Shown in pieces: positions 21,344 through 31,054 of a DNA stretch of 64,000 nucleotides. Origin of the DNA: Ceratothoa steindachneri (Eukaryota > Arthropoda > Malacostraca > Isopoda > Cymothoidae); NCBI GenBank assembly GCA_963969495.1, contig OZ018319.1:200358736-200422735 (forward strand), written 5' to 3'. The notes under the pieces are model-generated. The model made no database searches and had not been told where the DNA came from. It saw only the letters and a program-made list of their open reading frames with translations. How positions within the stretch are numbered: the first letter of the stretch is position 1; every line of letters begins with the position of its first letter. A program made the translations under genes and the position numbers.

Positions 21344-23327
21344 CTAGCTCTCGAAGGAGTTTCCTGGCCCTAAACCCAAGGGGCTTAGGGTATGCCTGGC
21401 GTCTCTCGGCGGCATAGGCACCATCGAGATCAGCTGCGGATGCAGTGAGAGCTGTTGGCGCCTGAGGGAGGCACGGGGCTCGCGCGTATAGGCGAGTGGC
21501 ATCTCCCCAGCATCGACCAGCAGGCTCTCAATGGGGGAAGTGCGGAAGGCACCAGTCGCAAGGCGAAGGCCGGTGTGGTGGATCGAGTCCACCTTCCGCA
21601 ATACACGCTCGGCTGTGGATGCATAAAACTCGCATCCGTAGTCGAGCTTCGAACGAACAAAGGATGGGTAGAAAAGTAGGGCAGTAGCCCTATCAGCGCC
21701 CCAGGCGCTGAACGTCAAGGAACGGAGAATATCCATGGCGCGGGTACAAGAGACCCTAAGGCTGTGAATATGAGCCTCCCAGGTGGGGCGTCGGTCGAAT
21801 ACAAGACTAAGGAAACGGTGCGACTCCACCACATCCAGGCGCACCCCATTAAGAAACAAATCTGGGTCGGGGTGGAGCGGTAGATGGCGGCAGAAGTGCA
21901 CCACCTTAGTCTTGGCCAAAGAAAACTGAAACCTGTGCGCTTCGGCATAGCGAGAGACGCTCCAGAGTTGGCATCTGGGCCGCGCCAAAAGAGATCGAAA
22001 GGTCGTCCATGTAGAGCGTAGCGAAAACATCTTCCGGCAGCACCGAGGTGATGCCGTTGATACACAGGGCAAAGAGTGTGACACTGAGGACACTTCCCTG
22101 CGGGACACCCTCTTCCTGCTCCTTTGGGCCGAAGAGGGCTCCCCCCACCCTTACGCGGAATCGACGATCTCGCAAAAATTCAGATATAAAGACTGGGAGG
22201 CGTCCCCTCGCCCCCATCGTGTGAAGAGTCTCCATGATACCGTATTGCCATGCGGTAACATAGCCCTTCTCCAGTTCGAAAAAACACCGTGGCGTAGTGC
22301 TGTCTACGAAGGAAGGCCTCGCAGACGGCATTTTCCAGTCGGAGCAGAGCATCCGACGTGGAGTGGAACTTGCGGAAGTCGCACTGTGCAGAACACAGAT
22401 GACCTCCACTGTCCAGGAAAAAGGCTAGTCTAACATTTACCAATTTCTCCATAAACTTGCACACGCAAGAGGTTAGAGAAATTGGGCGGAAACCGGTCGG
22501 AGTAGAGTGATCTCTCCCCGGCTTGCGAAAGGCGAGCACAGTAGCGATTCGCCAGGAATCTGGGAGAAGACCCTCCACCCAGATCCTGTTAAACAAATCT
22601 AACAGAAAGCCATGCTTCGCTCACCCAGGTCTCGAAACATGGCGTACGGGACATTGTCCGGACTATGGGCGGTGTCCGCGCACGAAGCGAGAGAAGAGCA
22701 CAACTCACTCACAGTAAACTTGTCGTTGAAGGCTTCTCCGCCTCTGGAGGTAAAGTCCAGCCAGCGGCATTCTGCGACATCACGACGTGCATTGAATGCT
22801 GGCGGAGCAGCATCCCGGCTAGAGAATGCGGAAAAAGCGCTCGCGAAGGATTCCGCCACGGACGCGGGGTCCGAGATTGCGGTCCCATTCTCTTGGAGAA
22901 CGGGGAAGGGAGGGGCTGCGAGAACTTGCCTCGAATCCTTTTGACTCGCTTCCACACCTCTGCTAAAAGGGGTCTTCCGAATAAGTGAAGACACGTATGC
23001 CCGCCAAGAAGAGCGGCGGGCGTGCTTCGAAATATACCGGAACCTAGCCCTAGCCCGACGAAATTCAGCGACAGTGAAATCGTTCGGACGGAGCTTATAG
23101 CGCATGTAAGCATAACGCTTCTGTTTGAGGGCCGTCTCACACTCGGCCGACCACCATGGGAGTGGTAGGCGTGCAAAACGGCCAGACGTTCTAGGAATAG
23201 TAGTCAGGCCCACGGCGATGAGATCGACTGAGAAGAACTCAACGGCCTCATCTACCGACCTAAACTCCTCGACTGAGATAGCGAATTCAGTCATTTCCTG
23301 AAATGCAGGCCACCGCGCCCGCACCAA
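21344..23327 (-). pseudogene. ORF2 reverse transcriptase region of copy 4
   Basis: The linker (22,599-23,327) contains TIPRTSGRFARLPLPWWSAE and YMRYKLRPNDFTVAEFRRAR. The RT fingers follow with LLPDSWRIATVLAFRKPGRD and FRPISLTSCVCKFMEKLV. The first catalytic motif reads LEKGYVTAW where a D-x-E-K-A-Y-D-x-V pattern is expected, so the metal-binding aspartate is damaged. EEGVPQGSVLSVTLFALCIN and the intact active site LYMDDLSISF (about 22,000-22,030) come next. The thumb (21,344-22,108) has TKVVHFCR and YGCEFYASTAERVLRKVDSI. Frameshifts separate these blocks. The enzyme would have copied the element RNA at the nicked target. Confidence 0.88.
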
Positions 23328-23345
23328 ACACCACAGAGGTGGTCT

Positions 23346-24035
23346 CTAAGCCGCAGTTGCCCTGAAAATGGTAATTGAACCGGGAAAGTGATCACTACCA
23401 TGGAGGTCATCTACCAGCCCCCAATCAAAATCAGGCTGTGCATCCGAAGAGCACAAGGATAGGTCAAGGCAAGAAAATGAAGCGGTTCTCGGACAGTGAT
23501 GCGTAATCTCATCCACGTTTAGGACACCGATCTCAAGCTCTTCGATCAGATCGGCAAGGACTTGTCCCCTGGGATTTATTGAATAATCTCCCCAGAGAGG
23601 ATGCCTGCCGTTCAGATCTCCAAGAAAAAGAAAGGGCCTCGGCAACCGTGCCACGACGCGGCGGAAGTCCCCCGCGTCGAATTCAGCTGACGGTGGAATG
23701 TACGCAGAAATGATAGTATACCTCCTATCCAGGTTCAGCTGCACAGACACTTCCTGAAAGGAGGTATCCAAAGAGAAAGGAAGAACGGAGACATCATGCC
23801 GGGTGTAAACAACGAACCCCAGGCCTGGCCATCCCGCAGTGGTAGGGCGCAAGACCCTTATACCCCGGGAGGACGGGCAGGGGGCACGCGCCTAGCATGG
23901 TCTCCTGCAAAAAGATAGCTAACGGGGAATGGGACGAGACTCCGCAGCTCCTCCCAGTTGGCCCGGAGTCCACGGCAATTCCATTGAAGGAATATGCCCT
24001 CCAGGCCTAGCTCGGAGACGCGGGGGCCCTCCTCG
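23346..24035 (-). pseudogene. ORF2 endonuclease (EEP/APE type) of copy 4
   Basis: ORF2 appears to begin near 24,035 with FLQWNCRGLRANWEELRS, the usual start of an APE-type endonuclease, followed by the IFLQET-like segment with a frameshift. The main block (23,346-23,852) has YTIISAYIPPSAEF, PFLFLGDLNGRHPLWGD with the catalytic aspartate-asparagine pair, SCLDLSLCSS, and the terminal GSDHFP with the catalytic histidine. This domain nicks chromosomal DNA to start target-primed reverse transcription. The block itself is open and its catalytic residues look intact, although the start is frame-shifted. Confidence 0.88.
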
Positions 24036-24047
24036 AACTGAAGACCC

Positions 24048-26034
24048 TCACGGGAATGGCCGTACGCTTCCCGGGGGCAGAACCCCGGGCGCTGTTGGCC
24101 GGAAAAAGCACTGAAGGCGCTGTCGCCTTCGAGGACTTATTGGGGGAGGTTGGGCTCGCCATGCGAGTCCTTTCTTCCCTCCGCCTCGAAACCTTAGGCG
24201 GGCGTTGCGGCTTCGGAGGCGGGGGGCCCTCTTTCGAGGAACCAGCGTCTCCGAGCCACTCGCTCCACCACTAGGCGTGGGTGAAGGAGCCGAAGCTTCT
24301 TTGATGCTATCCTCCTTTCGGGGGACAACTTTAGGAACCCCGGAAGATGGCCTAGCGACCAACTTCAGGGGTGTTGTCTCCTGTGAGTCTAACGACTCGG
24401 TGGAGGCGCGTGGCCGTTTCGACTTACGAAAAACGGTCACGCTGGGGGGAGAGGGGGGAGCCCTGGTTTTAACCGGCGCTAGGTAGGAACCCTTTTTGCC
24501 GCCAGCTTTACCAGGGGAGCGCCCGGGTTGTGTAGAGCTCGCAGAAGGGCTCCGAATGGGCGTGGAAACAACCGTGCTCGTTGGCCTGGATAGGCCAGGA
24601 GCAGAGGGTGCCTTTCTAACTATTGAGGCATATGACGTCCCAGGCAAAGCCACGCACGCCAGGACCAAGTGCTTAGCCTCGCGGAATGAGAGTCGATCGT
24701 GGGCCTGAACGGCCAGGATTTCTTTCTCAAGGAGATATGCACCACATTGCTTCGAAGAAGCAAGGTGCGGCTCTCTGCAATTGACACACTTGGCCACACA
24801 CGATTTGGACTTATCTTGTCCGGCCTTGGAGCAATTTATAAAAACTTCGGGTGACCCCGAATTTGCACGTCTACAAGAACGATTCGTATGGCAGAAGCGG
24901 TGGCATTAATAGCACCGCCGTGGCAGTGGCACGAATGCCTTCACGCGGTAACGGTACCAACCGGCATGCACCGACTCAGGGAGCTTGTTACAGTCGAACG
25001 TGACGAAGAGTGTAGGGGTGGGTCTCGAGGCCCCTCCCTGTTTTCCCCCTCACACGTTCGACCTTGACCGCCCCATGGTCGGCCAGCTCTAGGGTGATGT
25101 CCTCAATTGAGTAGTCAACGAGTTCCCTCGCATAAACTACTCCTTTCACAAAGTTCATGGTAGAGTGCGGCGTCACACTCACCGGGGTGCCATGAAGTGT
25201 CCGAAGAGCACTTATCTTGGCCGCCTCGGCGGGATTCGCCGCATTCGCCAGAAGGCTCCCGTCCGAGAAACGGGTCACCTTCGGCTCTCTACCAATTGCA
25301 CTAGCTAATCCTCTCCTCTGATGGATCATGTTGCCCTTGGACAACATGGTGCCATCAGTGGAGCGAATAACGAGGAAGCGTTTGAAGTCAGAGGGCTCGA
25401 AAACACTAGGTAATCTCTGAATGAGGGGCCCCGATGTAATCGAGGCTCCGCCCTGTGCACTTTTATTCTTTGCCTCCCCGGGGGCTCCGCACCCGGGGAG
25501 GCAGAGGGGCCGGATGTGCCGATATTGGCTTGGTGGCTTACCAAAGGGGCAGCAGACCTATCCGTTCCCGCGGATGGAGAGGAGCCCCGAGTCTTTTTAG
25601 GCTTTTTATTTTTTTGGAGAGGAGGGCGGGGAATGAACCCACTTCTCACCTCCACCGGCAGAAGCCTCTAAGTCAGATGGACCGGCCTCAGCCAGGTCCT
25701 TCTCCGAAATGGAGAAGGTCCTGGTGGTCGCAGGGGCACCGGTTAGAGGAGATCCCTCCCATCCTTGTACTGCTTCAGAAACCCTAGCCATTTGAGGAGG
25801 ACCCTGCATAGGGGCGGATTCGGGTTGGGTGTTTGGCGCCGAGCCCGGATTCCCCCCCATGGAAGGCACTACCGTCTGAGGCTGGGTTTCCTCAAGGATC
25901 ATGTCTATCACAGGAGGGGCCTCCAGTTGGCCATCCCCTTCCAGGACATCGCAGGTCCCCTTGGCAGTGTCGCCAGTCTTGTGTGGGAAGGCACAGGCCT
26001 TGACCCCGGCAAGGTTTAAAATTCTTGCCAGCAA
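24048..26034 (-). pseudogene. ORF1 (gag-like) of copy 4
   Basis: ORF1 reads from about 26,034 to 24,048 through several frameshifts. The N-terminal part (25,606-26,034) is Ser/Pro-rich. A short basic stretch KNKKPKKTRGSS follows. The folded middle (24,988-25,347) contains MIHQRRGLASAIGREPKVTR, SALRTLHGTPVSVTPHSTMN and YARELVDYSIEDITLELADH, which resembles the RRM-like region of arthropod LINE gag proteins. Next come zinc knuckles around 24,750-24,900: CHRFCHTNRSC and CVNCREPHLASSKQC. The tail (24,048-24,700) is basic and Ser/Pro-rich. The protein would coat element RNA. The frameshifts make this copy non-functional. Confidence 0.82.
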
Positions 26035-26842
26035 GTCTTATGAGGGAAGCGACCGAAGGGGCCTGGCTTCCCTCTCCCCCCCAAGGGGGCTTGCCCTACT
26101 GAGCCGCTTACACGAGGGACGGTCGGCAATGGGCTGCCTGCTGGCTTTCTTGGCAGTCCCCTTAAAAAGAAAAGGAGGGACTGCTGCTGGAAATAGGGAA
26201 GTGCTCGAAAGCAACTCCAGAGAAAGGGGTGAGGGGGAGTCCCCTTCAACCGTAGGCGTAGGAGAGGAGTAAGCCTCCTCTCCGGTTAAAGAAATATGGA
26301 GGGTCACCTGCGCAAGCACAGGGGGGAATGGGGAGAGATTTGTTTTTGTTTTTTTTATTTGCATACATGGGCATGGTGACCCTCTTTTTTATACGGGATG
26401 TAATAGCTCATCACCTCTCGCAGTGGCCCGCACTGCAAGAGGTGCTTACAGGCCTGGCAGAGCCAGGGGCCGCCATTTGGGACCACCCCTCCCGCCTGGT
26501 GGCCTGGCAGTCCATCGGCATAGCGGCTCCACCTTGAACACGGCGTAAAACTGAGTGTGAAGGGGAAAGGAAAAGGGGTGTGAGGAAGGTATGGGTGGGG
26601 GTGAAGCGGGTTGTTTTAAACCAGCCACCCCAGACCGGAGCTCAGGGGTTAGGGAACATTGCCCCCTCTCCCCTCAGCCCCGATCCGGGACGGTTGGCTG
26701 AGAAGAAGGCCAGCATCTACCCTGTGAAATTAGAGGCTGACCAGAGAAAGTTGTGGGAGAGGTTGTATGAAAAGCAAGGAACAAGTGTTTTGAAGGAAGG
26801 AGAATAGGCTAAGCTGGGGTCGGACGGGGTGCTGAGTCACGT

Positions 26843-26855
26843 CAGCATGGCGGCC
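26843..26855 (-). promoter_or_regulatory. YY1-like motif near the LINE 5' end
   Basis: On the element's sense strand, GGCCGCCATGCTG lies about 31-43 bases from the 5' terminus. It is kept in the 5' ends near 38,716-38,728 (one base changed within CGGCGGCC context) and 50,609-50,620. It resembles a YY1/Pho site, which in some LINEs positions transcription starts. Confidence 0.4.
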
Positions 26856-26885
26856 AGGATGGCAAATCGCCGCGCCCCTTACGGG

Positions 26886-26898
26886 GTTATACAGGATA
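26886..26898. repeat. target-site duplication, right copy (13 bp)
   Basis: GTTATACAGGATA, identical to 20,127-20,139, directly next to the LINE 5' terminus. Confidence 0.9.
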
Positions 26899-27110
26899 AA
26901 GTTACATGGAAGACCCTTATAAGTTATAAAGCCTATCGTCATATCGCTTCTTTCTAAAATAATCTCATATTAGGACAATCACCAAAGAACCAAACAATGT
27001 GCGCCGCGATGACAACTCAACGGCCTAATCAACCGAACTAAACTTGACTGAAATAAAGACGTCAAACATTTACTCAAATGCATACCAATTTGCACGATTC
27101 AAGCATGCTT
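26899..27110 (-). mobile_element. I-group LINE copy 3 (old), continuation
   Basis: The sequence resumes the interrupted copy: TTATAAAGCCTATCGTC and, around 27,012-27,100, CAACTCAACGGCCTAATC and related blocks that match 23,090-23,330 of the full-length copy in order, with many substitutions. The outer limit near 27,110 is approximate because similarity fades. Confidence 0.7.
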
Positions 27111-28319
27111 TAGTGTGAACACGGTTATAGAGATATGATGAAACAGGGCGTAAGCAAACTTTCTTCAACTCTCGCTATGATAATGTAGGGAAACGGAACG
27201 CTCATTTTATCCCTGGAGTGTTAGAATCAAGAAAGAATCAAGTTTATATCAACGCTAAGAAAAACTAACGGGGAAAAGCGACCAAGCTAATTTTTCCTCT
27301 ACCAACCGATGGCTAGTCGTTTCCCTCAACATGACTACGGGCCAAGGCGATGTCATTACCGGTCAATAGCCACCCCCAATGTCATCAGTAGTCTTTTACT
27401 AATCCTAGAGTCCCAGGGCTTTAATCCTTCAAGACTCTTCCACACTGTCATTCACTAGTTTCATCACTTCCTTTACAAATCTCTCATTACAAACTTTCTT
27501 CGTGATACGGCTTCATCGCGCTAAAAAAAAGAGGAAAAAATATCTGTGAGCAAGCTTGCTGTTGCAGCCAGTTTAAGAGTCAAGGCTGTTGTATTCAGTG
27601 AATTCACCTAACGAATAATTCATCTCGTTTATGCACACAATACTTTACCTTGAGCAATAAAATCATAGAACCCAAATAATTTTTTCATAGCGAGTATCAA
27701 TCCAATGCCGCTTCAAATAGTATCAATTCGTTTCAATTGGCGTCACCATTGACAAAATACTCCCAATTTGCTCGAATGCTCGTAACCACAAGTTCTATTG
27801 CCTCCGTCTATCATCGGCAACCAACTCTTGTGGGCCCAATCAATTCGGCTCCAAGGTCATTCACTCGTCGCAACGAGTGAGGGTCACTAATGCTCAGAGA
27901 TAGGACGCGTCGCAAATACAAGCCTGTCGGCGGCAGGTGAAAACTTCTTTTTTTAGTATGAAGTTAACCACCAATTAACACCTATGCTAACAACTCGGGA
28001 AAAGTTAAGTACATGTATTTATGTATGCCCAAAGTGAACTTGACTGGATGAGATGCTACACTACACAACACTCATTCACTAGGAAAGGCATTCGCAGTGC
28101 AAAATAAATGATGCAGGGCCTTGTACTTAATATTAAGAGGGTCGGGGGTCGAAGGAGGGGGGGGGGTTAGTGTTGAGGCACGCGAATCAACTTTGTGGGA
28201 TAAAATTTCCCAATAAATTTGAGCGCAATTACAACGAAGGCGTATCGGGGATAGAGGAAGTAAAAATGTGTGGAAGATAAAGAGTCGCAGATCATCCAGT
28301 AGAAAATAGGACCCGGGGG
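27111..28319. other. unassigned sequence
   Basis: No gene or element recognised. A G run at 28,158-28,166 is the only low-complexity feature. Confidence 0.5.
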
Positions 28320-29096
28320 GCACACAAGCTTCAGAAGTGACCTGAGGCCGTCGCAGCATTGAGGGTAGGTACATTGGAACAGTCGCGGCGCAATGGCAGG
28401 CAACTTTAAGTTCCCATCGACCGTCTCCCATCTTCTTTGCCAAGCAGCCCGTATTCCTGCCATGTAATCGTTGTGAGGAAGAGCGAAACGCTGGTCTGGT
28501 CGTCCAGTCCTCGCGGACTCTTTGGTGCCCTCATTCCCCGCAATTTTCACATGACCAGGAACCCAGCAGTAGATAAACTCGACATCGGCCTGGTTCGCAG
28601 CAACTGTGGCGTCACGGATACCGCGAACCAAAGACTATGTAGATACCAATACCCCAAGAGCACTCAACGTGCCTTGCGGGTCGTAAAAGATCACAATCCG
28701 GTCTTGGCACCGTGCACGACGCGTTATCTACCGTACCATGGGGTACATTACAATCAGCTCGGCCATGTGTACTGGCACGGATCTAACGTGATACGAAGTG
28801 TGCTCCAAAAAGGTCAGAGGTAATACTCCCGGTGCTGTGGAAGCTTTGGGAGCCTAGGCGTGCAGACAAAATATCAAAGATGGTACCCACCAGGGTGGCG
28901 TCCTGGGCATAACCAGGGGCGACTCCGGCCCGAGTGATACACAAACTCTCGAAGGAGGTTCCTGGCCCTAATTTGGGTTTAGGGTAGAACTGGCATCTCT
29001 GGGTGTCATAGGCACTGTAGAGATCAGCCGCCGCTGCAGTGAGAGTAGATGACACACGCTGTAGCGCAGAGCGAGTGGCATATCTCGGGAAAGTAC
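28320..29096 (-). mobile_element. I-group LINE copy 5 (old), 3' part
   Basis: This fragment holds the end of the C-terminal domain, RNase H and the start of the RT thumb in a much-mutated form (for example VRGIRDATVAANQADVEFIY followed by CWVPGHVKIAGNEG at 28,540-28,631). It begins abruptly near 28,320 without the 3' UTR. At 29,097 it is interrupted by a younger copy of the same family, flanked by GGAAAGTAC (29,088-29,096 and 36,055-36,063). The remainder of this copy is at 36,064-38,757. Confidence 0.78.
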
Positions 29097-29236
29097 TTCT
29101 TTTTTTTTTAATTAAGGGGCTTCTGGCGACTGCCGACTTAGGCATAAGTTGCCGTAAACAAACAGCCTAGTTCTAGGCTACTTTAAAAAATTGAATAGGA
29201 AAGAACAATAAAAAGAAATAACAATAACAAAGCAAT

Positions 29237-29241
29237 AACAA
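29237..29241. repeat. LTR-element target duplication, left
   Basis: AACAA directly before the left LTR, matching AACAA at 35,104-35,108 directly after the right LTR. Confidence 0.85.
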
Positions 29242-30698
29242 TGTGATAGAACGAGTTGAATCTGTGTTAAATTCAACTCCTATCCCATATTAGTTAAAAC
29301 CTCGAGGAGGCCCACGTGCATCTTCGATTCGAGGCTTGGAGTCTTATCAACAGCTGCCGGACGTCAATGTTTAAACAAGGAGGTTATCGTCCCCCCGTTC
29401 GCCCCCATACGCCGACCTCGCCAGATCGAGTTAGGCTTATGAACAGATAAGGCATTTTTCTCCGGCCCAGCTGTGCGTTCCCTCGAAGCTTCCACCCCAT
29501 TCTCCCCCACGCCAAGGAGATGTCCTGGCTATTTATATGGACTCTTTACCACTAAGATCAGATTGGAGATCCAGATTTTCGTCGCGAAACATCACCACGA
29601 CCCTCTCTCCCTTTGTGCGCCAAGGGACCTCGGCCTCGAGATTCACCATCACTTGTCCAGGAGGACAATATTCCTTGAGTGCCAAAGGTTCGAGCCTTTA
29701 GTGACGTCAAGTCCCCAAGGCATTCCCCCCTGCTGTTCAAGGAGAACAGCCATTGTTCGTTTTGAGCCCTTCGCCAAGAAACGGTTCTCATCCCCCCCCC
29801 CTGTTGTTCAAGGAGAACAACATTAGAACAGCCATTGTTCGTTTTGAGCCCTTCGCCAAGAAACGGTTCTCATCCCCCGCTGTTGTTCAAGGGAGAACAA
29901 CATTAGAACAGCCATTGTTCGTTTTGAGCCCTTCGCCAAGAAACGGTTCTTCCCCCCCCCCTGTTGTTCAAGGGAGAACAACATTAGAACAGCCATTGTT
30001 CATTTTGAGCCCTTCGCCAAGAAACGGTTCTCACCCCCCCCCTGTTGTTCAAAGGAGAACAACATTAGAACAGCCATTGTTCTTGAGCCCGTAGACAAGA
30101 GACGGTTCTCATCCCCCCCCCTTTGTTCAGAAGAGAACAACCTAGAACAGCCATTGTTCTTCCAGCCGTTCGTCGAGTAACGGTTCTCCTTTCCAAGACA
30201 CCTCGTCGGGATCCTTTTATCCCCCCCCCCTTCGGCTGGAACTCGCCAGCGGACCGAATATTCCTTCAAGTACCTTCCACTGCACCCTAATGAAGTTACG
30301 TAAGCCAAGCGTCACCTTTTGAGTATTGATCCCTTATTTGTCAATTCTATCCAGTGCTTTAAATGGTTTATCGAACCATCCCATCTCTTTAACTCCATAT
30401 TTGTTTTACCTTTTTTGATCCCTTAAATCCTTGGATTAGCCCGAGTCTCCACGACCCTTTCCATTCTGTTTGTCAATATTTTCCGTTTTTGTGTATTGTT
30501 TATAGTTATTATTAATAAAACTCTATTTTATTAATGATAGCAATATTATTATCCTTGAGCCCAGTTCCACTTCTTAAGCATTTTTGAAGATACATAATAT
30601 CGGCCGCCAAGACAGTAAAACGCACTCTAGAGATAATTAAGGAAGTTCCCTCAACGAATAGTGTTATATATAGTATCGTCGGGAGTCATTCTACGACA
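29242..30698 (+). repeat. left LTR (1,457 bp)
   Basis: It starts TGTGATAGAACG and ends CTACGACA. It contains a five- to six-unit minisatellite at 29,731-30,190 and an A/T-rich 3' third with AATAAAA-like sequences near 30,513, a possible polyadenylation signal. Confidence 0.93.
29731..30190 (+). repeat. palindromic minisatellite in the left LTR
   Basis: About six units of about 80 bp. Each has the palindrome TGTTGTTC-N5-GAACAACA, then GAACA-GCCAT-TGTTC, then GCCCTTCGCCAAGAAACGG and TTCTC followed by a run of C. Unit starts lie near 29,731, 29,801, 29,880, 29,961, 30,041 and 30,121, the last diverged. The partner array in the right LTR is at 34,124-34,590. The open frames across the array are a by-product of the repeat. 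Confidence 0.9.
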
Positions 30699-30719
30699 TA
30701 TATATATATACTATTTAAT

Positions 30720-30737
30720 TTGGTATCAGGTGTGGGG
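30720..30737 (+). promoter_or_regulatory. candidate primer-binding site
   Basis: TGGTATCAGGTGTGGGG lies 20-odd bases after the left LTR. It begins with TGG, complementary to the CCA end of tRNAs, and resembles the TGGTATCAG start of Met-tRNA primer sites known from other LTR elements. The larger than usual gap (an AT run) makes the call tentative. Confidence 0.45.
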
Positions 30738-31054
30738 TTTAACGCTATATCTTTGCAAACACTGGTCTCAGTCGAGTAAAGCATAGTGTTATTCGTTATA
30801 ATAATAGAATATAGTAGTTCCCTTTTGTTTTAACGATTGCTATCCCCTTTTTTTTAAACTTAAGAAGCTGGAGTAGCTCAAGGAACGGTTATAATAATTT
30901 GGTTTTTTTTTGTGATTTTAGTCAGTGGTTATTTAGATTGAGAAACCAAGTACGAATAGGTCAGTGCCCATATTTAGGTAGGCTAATTCTATAGAGGCAT
31001 AATTCTTGTTGCAAGGAATTTTAGTTGGTTGACTAGTGCCCCCCAAGTGCAAAG

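Larger units (their letters stand above)
20140..26885 (-). mobile_element. I-group LINE copy 4, both ends present (6.75 kb)
   Basis: This is the most complete copy of the family. It reads from the 5' end at 26,885 to the 3' tail at 20,140 and is bounded by a perfect 13-bp target duplication, the signature of target-primed reverse transcription. The order is 5' UTR, gag-like ORF1 with zinc knuckles, ORF2 with APE-type endonuclease, RT, RNase H and C-terminal CCHC motif, then a 3' UTR with two hairpins and a T/A-rich tail. The RNase H domain together with this C-terminal zinc motif points to the I group (I/Nimb-like). Both ORFs carry frameshifts. Part of RNase H (the segment carrying the SDSQ aspartate) and a piece of the RT near 21,957 are deleted relative to other copies, so it is inactive. 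Confidence 0.92.

Noticed and set aside
20140..26885. Copy 4 as an active LINE
   Set aside because: Frameshifts in both ORFs, a damaged first RT aspartate motif and the RNase H deletion rule out autonomous activity.
29690..29702. GGTTCGAGCC, resembling a tRNA T-arm or B box
   Set aside because: No cloverleaf can be formed around it, and it is part of the LTR.
29731..30190. Regularly spaced repeats resembling a CRISPR array
   Set aside because: The units are contiguous, about 80 bp, vary in poly-C length, have no unique spacers and lie in an LTR of an animal genome.
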